Shown here one piece after another: positions 25,799 through 32,890 of a DNA stretch of 39,595 bases. Position numbers and translations under genes: made by a program. The notes beneath the pieces were generated by a model. The model made no database searches. It worked only from the letters and a program-made list of their open reading frames with translations, and had not been told where the DNA came from. Source of the DNA: an uncultured Erysipelotrichaceae bacterium (GTDB lineage: Bacteria; Bacillota_I; Bacilli_A; Erysipelotrichales; Erysipelotrichaceae); contig CASFOT010000040.1 in assembly GCA_949296305.1 (NCBI GenBank), forward strand, positions 1-39,595, read 5' to 3'. Every line of letters starts with the position of its first letter. Positions within the stretch are counted from its first letter, which is position 1.

Positions 25799-26047
25799 TA
25801 TAAAAAGAAGCTCTGCAAATTTTGCGAAAAGAAAATCCAGATCAATAAGAAAAGAATCTTTGCTTTCTTTCTGCATATGTATGATGCCTCTTTTCGTATT
25901 ATAAAAGCAGGAAGAAAACTATCCTGCTTATAAGAAAAAAATAAGAAAGTAAAAAATGTATATTGTGATGTATGATGAGTTAGACATAATGACATAATTA
26001 TCATCTATTCTTATTTATGAGCTAGGATATCCTATTCCTAGTTTTTT
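25799..26047. other. Convergent intergenic interval with two hairpins
   Basis: About 250 AT-rich bases between rpsT and holA with no credible gene. A stem AAGCAGGA/TCCTGCTT (25905-25929) has a short T-tract on minus (TTTTATAA) and could end the comEA-comEC-holA transcript. A second hairpin at 26022-26041 is followed by eight T on plus. Confidence 0.5.
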
Positions 26048-26049
26048 TT
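26022..26049 (+). terminator. Plus-strand terminator facing into holA
   Basis: CTAGGA-TATCCTAT-TCCTAG then TTTTTTTT; the T-run reaches the holA stop codon. It is either a backup terminator for rpsT or the end of an unseen small transcript. Confidence 0.6.
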
Positions 26050-26992
26050 ATATACCATTTTGAATCAAATAAAGTTCAAAACCTAATTTTTTATCTATTT
26101 GACCACTTTTTATTCGCTGATCAAGCGATGCAAGCTGTTTTAATTGCCGTAAAAAAGAATCGCTTCGATAGGAACGGCATTGTCCCATTGCCATTTGGAC
26201 ACGATATGGATGTGCTGCTAATTCACTGACGATTGCCTGCTTTGTCAACCCTTGATCAATCAATACTTTTGTTTGGAACAAGAAGCGAAATTGAGCAGCC
26301 AAAGTAGCAATCAAATAGATGGGATCCATTTGTTGTGCATCTAGATCCTTCCATAAGCGCATTGCTTTTGTTAGATTTTTTTTCTGTAAAGCCTCTGCAA
26401 GATCAAATACATTGTCTTCCAGTGCACGAATCGTTAAATTACGGATTGTTTCAACATTGATCTTGTCTTGATAAAGTTTCAGTTTTGCTAACTCATTTTC
26501 AATGATTGCCATATCCAAGGGCATACGATCAATGAACAGACGTAAGGCATCTTCATCAATCTTTAATTTGCTTTGTGTGATCATTGAACGAATCGTCTCT
26601 GCTTTATCATATTCTCGTATTCGTGCGCATTCTATTACTTTACACTGCTTCATGAATTCTTTCACTATCTTCTTGCGTTGATCCAGCTTTGCACAAGCAC
26701 AGCTCAAGATAAGGGTCGTAGAATCCAACGGGTCATTTAAATAAGCAGCAAGAGCCTTTAAATCATATCCAGTCGTATCTTTTGGTGATAGGAAAGTTGC
26801 ATTTTGAATCAAGACGACTTTTCGATCACCGAAGAAAGGAATGCTTCCAGCATCTTCTAATATATACTTCAGATCGATTTGTTCAGCATCATAAATAGAT
26901 ACCTGATCCATGTCTACTTTTTCTTTTTCTGCGATCTGCTTTATTTTTTTTCGCATAGTTGCTGCTTCTTCTCCAAACAATAGATAGTTCAT
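26048..26992 (-). CDS. holA: DNA polymerase III, delta subunit
   Basis: A 314-aa clamp-loader subunit that opens the sliding clamp. It begins MNYLLFGEEAATMRKKI, followed by SIPFFGDRKVVLIQNA, LILSCACAKLDQRKKIVK, the lid region ENELAKLKLY, and the collar domain VFDLAEALQKKN...QFRFLFQTK. Diverged, as this subunit usually is, but complete. The ATG at 26992 has AGGTGAT five bases upstream; the longer frame starts at a GTG inside that site. It lies 5 bp after comEC, as in Bacillus comEC-holA. Confidence 0.93.
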   Translation of the reverse strand: MNYLLFGEEAATMRKKIKQIAEKEKVDMDQVSIYDAEQIDLKYILEDAGSIPFFGDRKVVLIQNATFLSPKDTTGYDLKALAAYLNDPLDSTTLILSCACAKLDQRKKIVKEFMKQCKVIECARIREYDKAETIRSMITQSKLKIDEDALRLFIDRMPLDMAIIENELAKLKLYQDKINVETIRNLTIRALEDNVFDLAEALQKKNLTKAMRLWKDLDAQQMDPIYLIATLAAQFRFLFQTKVLIDQGLTKQAIVSELAAHPYRVQMAMGQCRSYRSDSFLRQLKQLASLDQRIKSGQIDKKLGFELYLIQNGI

Positions 26993-26997
26993 ATTGA

Positions 26998-28956
26998 TCA
27001 CCTGTCTTCTATTATAACAAAATCTCCTCGTGCTGTGATCATGTATTTAAATAGTTGCGTGCTACGGATACAAATTGCTCCATTCTCAGCAGTGGAAAAA
27101 TAAGGAATCTTTTCCCTCTCTAATGAGTCTAATACGGAAGCAGAAGGATGTCCGTAACGATTGTTTTCACCAACAGAGATCAATGCATATTGCGGATGCA
27201 TCTCATGAAGAAATGATAAGGAAGAACTGCTGTCACTACCATGATGTCCTAATTTTAAAATATCACAAGGCAAGCCGTCATATGCCTCTAGCAATGTTTG
27301 TTCTGCTTCTATTCCTGCATCCCCCATAAACAAATAAAAGATATTGTCTCGACCAAACCAGTTTATGAGACTGTTCTCATTGGCATCACTGCCTTGATAT
27401 TGAGCCAAAAGAGAATAAATCGAAAATGGTTCCTTGACACTTTCTTTTGCAGTTATCACTGTTTTTATATTTACGATTTCCTTTAGCTCTTCGTATCCGC
27501 CGCTATGATCATAATCATCATGTGTAATGATCAAAACATCAATGGTTTGGATCTGCTTATCTTTTAAGATTGGCCCTACGATGCTTTCTGGTATATTTTT
27601 ATATAAGCTCCCTGCAATATCGATCATAACTACGCCCTGATGATGCGGCAGTACGATCAAAGCGCAGTCTCCTTGTCCGACATCAATGACCGTCACTTCA
27701 AAAAAAGGATCAAAATAAGGTTCGATCTTGCCAATGCCTAACAGGATGACCATAATGAGCAAGCACTTTCTTCGTGCGCTCACTAACCAGAAATAACTAA
27801 CGATCAACCATGCAATGATCCAAAAAAAACTAGGTGCATAATGGTAAACGAATAAAGAAAGCAATTTTGCATATTCTTCAATACATTTACTTGCAGTGAT
27901 AACAAATGGAATCGACTCATGATGGATCATGCCAAAAAGCATGCAAACATAGAGCAAACAATAAATTATGCGAAAAGGACGAAAGAATATCGTTTGCAGC
28001 CACTCAACCTCATGAAAATAACAAAGTTGAAATAAAACCAAGATTGGAAAAGCTTGCAACTTTCTCCTGCGATTTGTTCTGCTATTAAAAAAATAATTGA
28101 TCAATCGAAATGCCACCGGCAAAACAAAAGTAAGTTCACGGACCAGATATCCTCGCACGCTTAAGATCAAAAAAATGCTTGCTCCAATTTGGTCTCCCTT
28201 CTTTTTAAAGAAAAGAGAAGAAATGCGAAAACACAACACGCGAAATAAAGAATCAAAATAACCAAAACACGTTCCCATCAGAATCAAGAACAAACAAGTA
28301 ATGCCATTGGCTGTTCCATTCGATAATCTTCGACTCAACCGCTTGCTTATAAAATACGCTAAAGTGGCAATGTGCAGTCCGCTGGCACGCAAAAAATAAC
28401 TGCTATCTTGTTCTGAAATACCAAACACCATCGAATTCAAAAACTCTTTATGTGCATCCTTTTGTTCCTGTATGGAACGATACAACCTGCTTTGCAAAGA
28501 GTCTCCTTTTTTGATGACATAATAATCTTTAGGCTGCATGCAAAAATAAATCGCTCGAGCAGCTAAATACTCTTTAAATGAAAATTGATTAAAGTTCTGG
28601 TTCGATTGAATTGTTTTCCAATCTCCTTTTAAATAGATGATATCTTCAAAGCTAACATTCTCTAATCCATAGATTACTACTTTTTCTTTTCCTGTATCCC
28701 CGATTACATATGATGGATGGATAGAGGATACTGAAATATAAGAAGAGGACGGCATGAAGACTTCTTTAGGCTGTGAAAGAAAAAGAAAGGACAGAAACAT
28801 GATCATGATCATCAATTGCGTACAATATTGTTTACGACGAAGCCATAAACTGATGACTAATAACACGGTTCGCTGCCATAATAAAGGACAAAAGAGAAAT
28901 AAACCATAAACAAAGGCACAGCTTAAAAGATCAAAATGATCATAACATGATCTCAT
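26998..28956 (-). CDS. comEC: ComEC/Rec2 DNA-uptake channel protein
   Basis: A polytopic membrane protein of about 652 aa that moves single-stranded DNA across the membrane in transformation. An N-terminal OB-like region comes after two spans, then the competence domain with RASGLHIATLAYFISKRLSR (the SGLH signature), several spans, and a C-terminal metallo-beta-lactamase-like domain (VIDVGQGDCALIVLP, ITHDDYDHSGGYEE, LFMGDAG, LGHHGSDSSSS). Shorter than the 776 aa of Bacillus ComEC, mainly in the membrane part. The start is uncertain: ATG at 28956, or TTG at 28971 with GGAGAT upstream. It overlaps comEA either way. No comEB gene lies between. Confidence 0.88.
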   Translation of the reverse strand: MRSCYDHFDLLSCAFVYGLFLFCPLLWQRTVLLVISLWLRRKQYCTQLMIMIMFLSFLFLSQPKEVFMPSSSYISVSSIHPSYVIGDTGKEKVVIYGLENVSFEDIIYLKGDWKTIQSNQNFNQFSFKEYLAARAIYFCMQPKDYYVIKKGDSLQSRLYRSIQEQKDAHKEFLNSMVFGISEQDSSYFLRASGLHIATLAYFISKRLSRRLSNGTANGITCLFLILMGTCFGYFDSLFRVLCFRISSLFFKKKGDQIGASIFLILSVRGYLVRELTFVLPVAFRLINYFFNSRTNRRRKLQAFPILVLFQLCYFHEVEWLQTIFFRPFRIIYCLLYVCMLFGMIHHESIPFVITASKCIEEYAKLLSLFVYHYAPSFFWIIAWLIVSYFWLVSARRKCLLIMVILLGIGKIEPYFDPFFEVTVIDVGQGDCALIVLPHHQGVVMIDIAGSLYKNIPESIVGPILKDKQIQTIDVLIITHDDYDHSGGYEELKEIVNIKTVITAKESVKEPFSIYSLLAQYQGSDANENSLINWFGRDNIFYLFMGDAGIEAEQTLLEAYDGLPCDILKLGHHGSDSSSSLSFLHEMHPQYALISVGENNRYGHPSASVLDSLEREKIPYFSTAENGAICIRSTQLFKYMITARGDFVIIEDR

Positions 28957-29419
28957 CTTTGATCTGATCAAAGATCTTATCTCCTATTCCCTTTACTTCT
29001 TTTAACTCATCTAGTGTGGTAAAAGGTGTTTTCTGGCGATATTCGATTATTCGTTGGGCAATCGCTGGTCCAATGCCTGGTAATGTATCTAATTCCTCTA
29101 AGTCTGCACTATTGATTGATATTTTTTTCTTTTGCGTCTTCTTTGGGATTACTATAACACTTTCATTTGCAACGATCTGCGCAAGAGCAATTGAAGAAAG
29201 ATCTGCATCCTTATTTGCCCCTCCTGCTTGTTCAATAATCTTTTCGATATTTGCATCCCATGCAACCTCATAAATCCCCGGCTGATTTACTTCACCTTTG
29301 ATTTCTACGGTTTTTACCAAACGTACAAAATCCTGCGGACTCCATGTATTTGCAAATGATGGCAATAAGCTAAAAACAAAAGCTATGAGAACAGCTGCAG
29401 GAATCCATTTATTTTTCAT
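28940..29419 (-). CDS. comEA: ComEA DNA-binding competence protein
   Basis: A 159-aa protein: signal anchor (WIPAAVLIAFVFSLLPSF), an SLBB-type domain (TVEIKGEVNQPGIYEVAW), a Lys-rich linker, and a C-terminal double helix-hairpin-helix (INSADLEELDTLPGIGPAIAQRIIEYR and LKEVKGIGDKIFDQI) that binds double-stranded DNA outside the membrane. It receives DNA and passes it to ComEC. ATG at 29419, after GGGGGACGTG. It is the first gene of comEA-comEC-holA. Confidence 0.93.
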   Translation of the reverse strand: MKNKWIPAAVLIAFVFSLLPSFANTWSPQDFVRLVKTVEIKGEVNQPGIYEVAWDANIEKIIEQAGGANKDADLSSIALAQIVANESVIVIPKKTQKKKISINSADLEELDTLPGIGPAIAQRIIEYRQKTPFTTLDELKEVKGIGDKIFDQIKDEIML

Positions 29420-29481
29420 CACGTCCCCCTTTCAACCGTTTTATACGAAAAAAATTGTGATTACATTAGTGAGCCTTTCAT

Positions 29482-29518
29482 AAAAAAAGATATCTACTGC
29501 AAATCACAGTAAATATCC
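29482..29518 (-). terminator. Terminator of the HAD phosphatase gene
   Basis: GATATTTACTG-TGATTTG-CAGTAGATATC with one T-G pair, then seven T on minus. Confidence 0.88.
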
Positions 29519-29556
29519 TTTGCCTTTTGACCAAAATGTAAATGATAGCGTATAAA

Positions 29557-30210
29557 CTAATCTAATGAATCATCAAATGATTGAACACACGTAAGAAGAT
29601 CCTCAAAACAATCAATTTTCGCATCATACTGATCTACTTTGCCAAAACCGTAGGAAGCGTAGATAAAAGGAACCTGAGCAAGCTGACAAGCTTCTTGATC
29701 TTTTTTTGTATCACCGATATAAACCGCCTTTTTAATGTGATTGCGTTCCATAACCAAAGCAATATTTTTCCCTTTTACCAAATTCGTACGCCCATACATT
29801 TCAAAATCAATGAAATACTGTCCGATAGGATGTGCAGAAAACATCGCTTGAACATAACCATCATCTGCATTGGTGACGATCATTAACGGATGTTCTTCAG
29901 AAAGTTTCTTGAGTGTTTCTGCAACTTTTGGATAAAGAGCACCTCCGTGTTTAGACAAATATTCATTTTCGTATCCCATACATTGTTTTACCAAATCATA
30001 ACGTTCTTCTCGTTTTAATGTTGGAAACAATGCATCTGCAATTTCTTCAATTTCTAAACCCGTGATATTGATGATGTCTTGTTGCGTAAGATAATCTTTC
30101 CATCCTTTGACCCGATATAAATAATCATTGTAAGCATCGGTTACACCTTTCGTTGCATCCCACAATGTACCATCCATATCAAAGATCATGCATATCTTAT
30201 TTTTTTCCAT
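29557..30210 (-). CDS. HAD-superfamily phosphatase (Gph-like)
   Basis: A 217-aa HAD subfamily IA hydrolase. Motif I is IFDMDGTLWD (nucleophile and acid Asp), motif II is IVTNAD (T in place of the common S/T), motif III is the Lys in NLVKGKNIAL, and motif IV is YIGDTKKDQEA. A four-helix cap lies between motifs I and II. Family members include phosphoglycolate phosphatase and pyrophosphatase PpaX; the substrate cannot be told from sequence. It follows greA, with the greA terminator between. Confidence 0.88.
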   Translation of the reverse strand: MEKNKICMIFDMDGTLWDATKGVTDAYNDYLYRVKGWKDYLTQQDIINITGLEIEEIADALFPTLKREERYDLVKQCMGYENEYLSKHGGALYPKVAETLKKLSEEHPLMIVTNADDGYVQAMFSAHPIGQYFIDFEMYGRTNLVKGKNIALVMERNHIKKAVYIGDTKKDQEACQLAQVPFIYASYGFGKVDQYDAKIDCFEDLLTCVQSFDDSLD

Positions 30211-30223
30211 AGATTCTCCTTTT

Positions 30224-30246
30224 AAAAAACAGCCTGATCGACTGTT
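30224..30246 (-). terminator. Terminator of greA
   Basis: AACAGTC-GATCA-GGCTGTT followed by TTTT on minus, directly after the greA stop. Confidence 0.8.
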
Positions 30247-30247
30247 T

Positions 30248-30736
30248 TTATTTTAATTCCAAGATTTTTACATCATAAGGTTCTTCGACGTTTGAAATAT
30301 GAACGATCTCATTTACCTTATGATCCATCAAAGCAACTGCCAAAGGTGTAATATTTGAAAGACGTCCGTTCATCGGATCCGCTTCGATCGATCCAACGAT
30401 CGTGTATGTCTCTTCCGTATTATCGCTTAAATCAAGAATGGTTACCGTAGATCCTAATGTAACTGATTTCGAAGAAACAGCTTCTTTGTCTCCTTCGATG
30501 ATAACCGCATTGGAAATCATATTCTCTAATTCACGAATACGGGCTTCTACTTGTGCCTGATGATCTCGTGCTGCATCATAATCCGCGTTTTCGCTCAAGT
30601 CACCTTGTGCACGTGCTTCCTGCAATTCGACGATAACTTCTTGACGAACGACATGAATCAGATTATCTTGTTCTTTCAATAATTCATCTAAACCTTCTCT
30701 GGTTACAAAAAACTTCTGTTCATTTTCCTGAGCCAT
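30248..30736 (-). CDS. greA: Transcription elongation factor GreA
   Basis: A 162-aa protein of the usual size. The N-terminal coiled coil carries the ARAQGDLSENADYDAARDHQ tip, with the acidic residues that reach into the polymerase secondary channel and stimulate RNA cleavage in backtracked complexes. The C-terminal FKBP-like domain is also present. AGGAGTGA precedes the ATG. It has its own promoter (TTGAAT 30787-30782, 16 bp, TATAAT 30765-30760). It lies downstream of mltG, as in Bacillus. Confidence 0.96.
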   Translation of the reverse strand: MAQENEQKFFVTREGLDELLKEQDNLIHVVRQEVIVELQEARAQGDLSENADYDAARDHQAQVEARIRELENMISNAVIIEGDKEAVSSKSVTLGSTVTILDLSDNTEETYTIVGSIEADPMNGRLSNITPLAVALMDHKVNEIVHISNVEEPYDVKILELK

Positions 30737-30759
30737 TGTATCACTCCTATTCGCTCGGT

Positions 30760-30787
30760 ATTATATCATGTTTTCAAGTAAATTCAA
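30760..30787 (-). promoter_or_regulatory. Promoter of greA
   Basis: TTGAAT (30787-30782), 16-bp spacer, TATAAT (30765-30760). Confidence 0.7.
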
Positions 30788-30803
30788 ACAAGAATTTGTT
30801 TGG

Positions 30804-31901
30804 TTAAAAAATCAGTTTTAATTCTTTCTGAAGCTTTTGGTGTTCTTCATAAGTTGTACTGTAATACACTTTTCCAGTCTCTCCTTTTACACCGTTGATA
30901 TCTGCGATGAAATAATAATAATCACTCGTCTGTGGATGAAGTACCGCATCGATCGCATCTTCTCCAGGATTGACGATCGGGCCGATCGGCAATCCATCAT
31001 ACAAATACGTGTTATACGGGGAATCGATGTCCGTACTTGATTCACAAGTACGCCAGCTATCCTTATCACTTCGATCAAGATCATCATAAAGTGCATAGCA
31101 TACCGTCACTGTTGATTGAAGCGGCATATCGGCATTCAAACGGTTATAAAACACACCAGCGATCATCTTCATATCTTCACTGGTTGCAGATTCATATTGA
31201 ACGATGCTTGCTAACGTGATTATCTCCTGTAAAGAATAATCGCTTGCTTTCATATCTGTTTCATATTTTTGATAAATATCAGCAAACTGATCCAAGAAAG
31301 TACGCGTCACATCATCTGCCGTTGCTGTCTTATTAAAAGCGTATGTTTCCGGAAAAAGATATCCTTCTAATTTAACACGATATTCTTTATTGTCCAGCGC
31401 TTTTGTATCAATAAAATCATACGTTTCTGCTAATGTTTCAATATAGGAAGAATCGTTCCAAAGTTTCAACAACTCGTCCTGGTCGATTCCTAGCTGTTCT
31501 TCAATTAACTCCGCATAGTCTTTTGCCCAACGCCCTTCCGGAAATGTAATCAGGACCTGATCTCTTTGAGCCAGTGAAGAATCGTTCATGATTCGTAAGA
31601 TCTCGTCTGTTGACATCTGATCATTTAAAATAAACGATCCCGCCTTATATTGCGTGAGATTCGATAATTTGGCATGGATCAAAGCAAACGAACGATTCTT
31701 AATAAGATGTTCTTCCTGCAGACGATTCAAAACACTGCCAAAAGACTCTCCATCTTCAACAACAAATACGATGTCTTCTTTTTTATCGTTTACAGCAGAT
31801 AATTCATTGATGTAATAGGCATAGCAGAAACCGATAAAAACAACGATTGCTACCGCTACCGATAGTAATATCTTCCGCTTTTTACTCAGTTTCTTCATCA
31901 T
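30804..31901 (-). CDS. mltG: Endolytic murein transglycosylase MltG
   Basis: A 365-aa single-span membrane protein (ILLSVAVAIVVFIGFCYAYY), then a LysM-like region and the YceG catalytic domain. Motifs: LEGYLFPETYAFN, ITLASIVQYESATSED (glutamate in YES aligns with the catalytic Glu), IAGVFYNRLNADMPLQS, and GLPIGPIVNPGEDAI. It cuts nascent glycan strands and sets their length. The start is chosen at 31901 because AGGAG lies nine bases upstream; it overlaps the DUF1292 gene by 20 nt. Last gene of the alaS run (yrrL position). Confidence 0.94.
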   Translation of the reverse strand: MMKKLSKKRKILLSVAVAIVVFIGFCYAYYINELSAVNDKKEDIVFVVEDGESFGSVLNRLQEEHLIKNRSFALIHAKLSNLTQYKAGSFILNDQMSTDEILRIMNDSSLAQRDQVLITFPEGRWAKDYAELIEEQLGIDQDELLKLWNDSSYIETLAETYDFIDTKALDNKEYRVKLEGYLFPETYAFNKTATADDVTRTFLDQFADIYQKYETDMKASDYSLQEIITLASIVQYESATSEDMKMIAGVFYNRLNADMPLQSTVTVCYALYDDLDRSDKDSWRTCESSTDIDSPYNTYLYDGLPIGPIVNPGEDAIDAVLHPQTSDYYYFIADINGVKGETGKVYYSTTYEEHQKLQKELKLIF

Positions 31902-32136
31902 CCGCAAACGCTCCTATTACTTCTTCAATCATCGACCATTCCTCGTCTGTTTCAACTGGTAATAAGTTCCCGTCATCGTCGTATGCAGATGCAAATACCT
32001 CTCCATCCTCTTTTGAAGGATCCTCAAAAACAACATATTTACGTTGATATTCATCACTTTCAAAAGTAAATAATATAGTCATTTGCTTCTCATTTCCATT
32101 TTCATCCACTACGTACAAACTGTTTGAATCCAGCAT
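31882..32136 (-). CDS. DUF1292 family protein (YrzB-like)
   Basis: An 84-aa acidic protein with the family pattern VVDENGNEKQMTILFTFESDEYQRKYVVFED and YDDDGNLLPVETDEEW. Small cytoplasmic protein of unknown function, always found between ruvX and mltG in many Firmicutes, as yrzB in Bacillus. Preceded by AGGAGG and by a GC hairpin that ends ruvX. Confidence 0.88.
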   Translation of the reverse strand: MLDSNSLYVVDENGNEKQMTILFTFESDEYQRKYVVFEDPSKEDGEVFASAYDDDGNLLPVETDEEWSMIEEVIGAFADDEETE

Positions 32137-32158
32137 ATGTATCCTCCTAATTCATAGA

Positions 32159-32178
32159 AAGGGGCTGTCTTAGCCCCT
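32159..32178 (-). terminator. Attenuator-like hairpin at the ruvX stop
   Basis: AGGGGCT-AAGAC-AGCCCCT then TTCT; the ruvX stop codon TAA lies in the loop region. The short T-tract suggests partial termination or RNA protection inside the operon. Confidence 0.5.
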
Positions 32179-32592
32179 GTTTGAATAATCCAAATAGCTT
32201 TGAAGTATTTGAACTGCTGCCATCTGATCAATGACTTTCTTTCTTTTTTTTCGGGAGACATCCCCCTCCAGCAAGAGCCGATTTGCGGCTACCGTCGTCA
32301 AACGTTCATCCCATAAGACGACTTTAATTCCGATATCTTCAAAACGTTTTGAAAAAGCAATTGAGATTTCTCCACGTTCACCAACATCTCCGTTCATATG
32401 TTTTGGCAAACCTAATACGATCATATCTGCTTTTTCTCTATCAATGATATCTTTAGCCTGCTGAAAAGCATCTGCATAATCATCACTTTGAAAGCGTACG
32501 GTCGTCAAAGCTCTGGCAATCATCCCAAGTGGATCACTGATGCTGATGCCTAACGTCTTGCTGCCAAGATCAAATCCTAGTATTCTATTCAT
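32170..32592 (-). CDS. ruvX: RuvX/YqgF nuclease-fold protein
   Basis: A 140-aa RNase H-like protein with LGFDLGSKTLGISISD, VLGLPKHMNGDVGERG, VVLWDERLTTVAA and the C-terminal DQMAAVQILQSYLD; conserved acidic residues are all present. Family work links YqgF to processing of the 5' end of pre-16S rRNA and to Holliday-junction resolution. It overlaps ireB by 8 nt. Confidence 0.94.
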   Translation of the reverse strand: MNRILGFDLGSKTLGISISDPLGMIARALTTVRFQSDDYADAFQQAKDIIDREKADMIVLGLPKHMNGDVGERGEISIAFSKRFEDIGIKVVLWDERLTTVAANRLLLEGDVSRKKRKKVIDQMAAVQILQSYLDYSNRG

Positions 32593-32842
32593 TTTCCTCC
32601 AAATAAGCTCTTACAAGCTCTTCAATGATTTCATAGCGCTCTACACTTTGAATAATAGTACGAGCATTCTTATGGGAAGAAATATAAGCAGGGTCATTTG
32701 ATATCAAATAACCAGCTAATTGATTCACTGAATTATATCCTCTTTCTTCAAGTGCTTCCTGAACCAGACGAAGTACGTGTTTGATAGTATCTCGTCTTAG
32801 ATCCTCCGAACGAAACGACATAGTTTCTGTAATGTCCTTCAT
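32585..32842 (-). CDS. ireB: IreB family regulatory phosphoprotein
   Basis: An 85-aa DUF965 protein (YrzL): FRSEDLRRDTIKHVLRLVQEALEERGYNSVNQLAGYLISNDPAYISSHKNAR is the family core, quoted here only as positions 10-61 in outline. Enterococcus IreB is phosphorylated by the PASTA kinase IreK on N-terminal threonines; here the start MKDITETMSF offers T5 and T7. It joins alaS and ruvX as in Bacillus. AGGAGG precedes the start. Confidence 0.93.
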   Translation of the reverse strand: MKDITETMSFRSEDLRRDTIKHVLRLVQEALEERGYNSVNQLAGYLISNDPAYISSHKNARTIIQSVERYEIIEELVRAYLEENE

Positions 32843-32890
32843 ACTATTACCTCCTATCCTGTATATAGCATCATTTTACCTTATTTTTGA

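Noticed and set aside
25798-26004. 68-codon open frame on minus after holA
   Set aside because: Phe/Leu/Ser-rich translation of AT-rich sequence containing a hairpin; no ribosome site.
30804-31901. Loss of the catalytic glutamate in MltG
   Set aside because: The first Glu of the usual IVEKE run is Gln here, but the second, aligned with the transglycosylase catalytic Glu (QES in Slt70), is present as YES.
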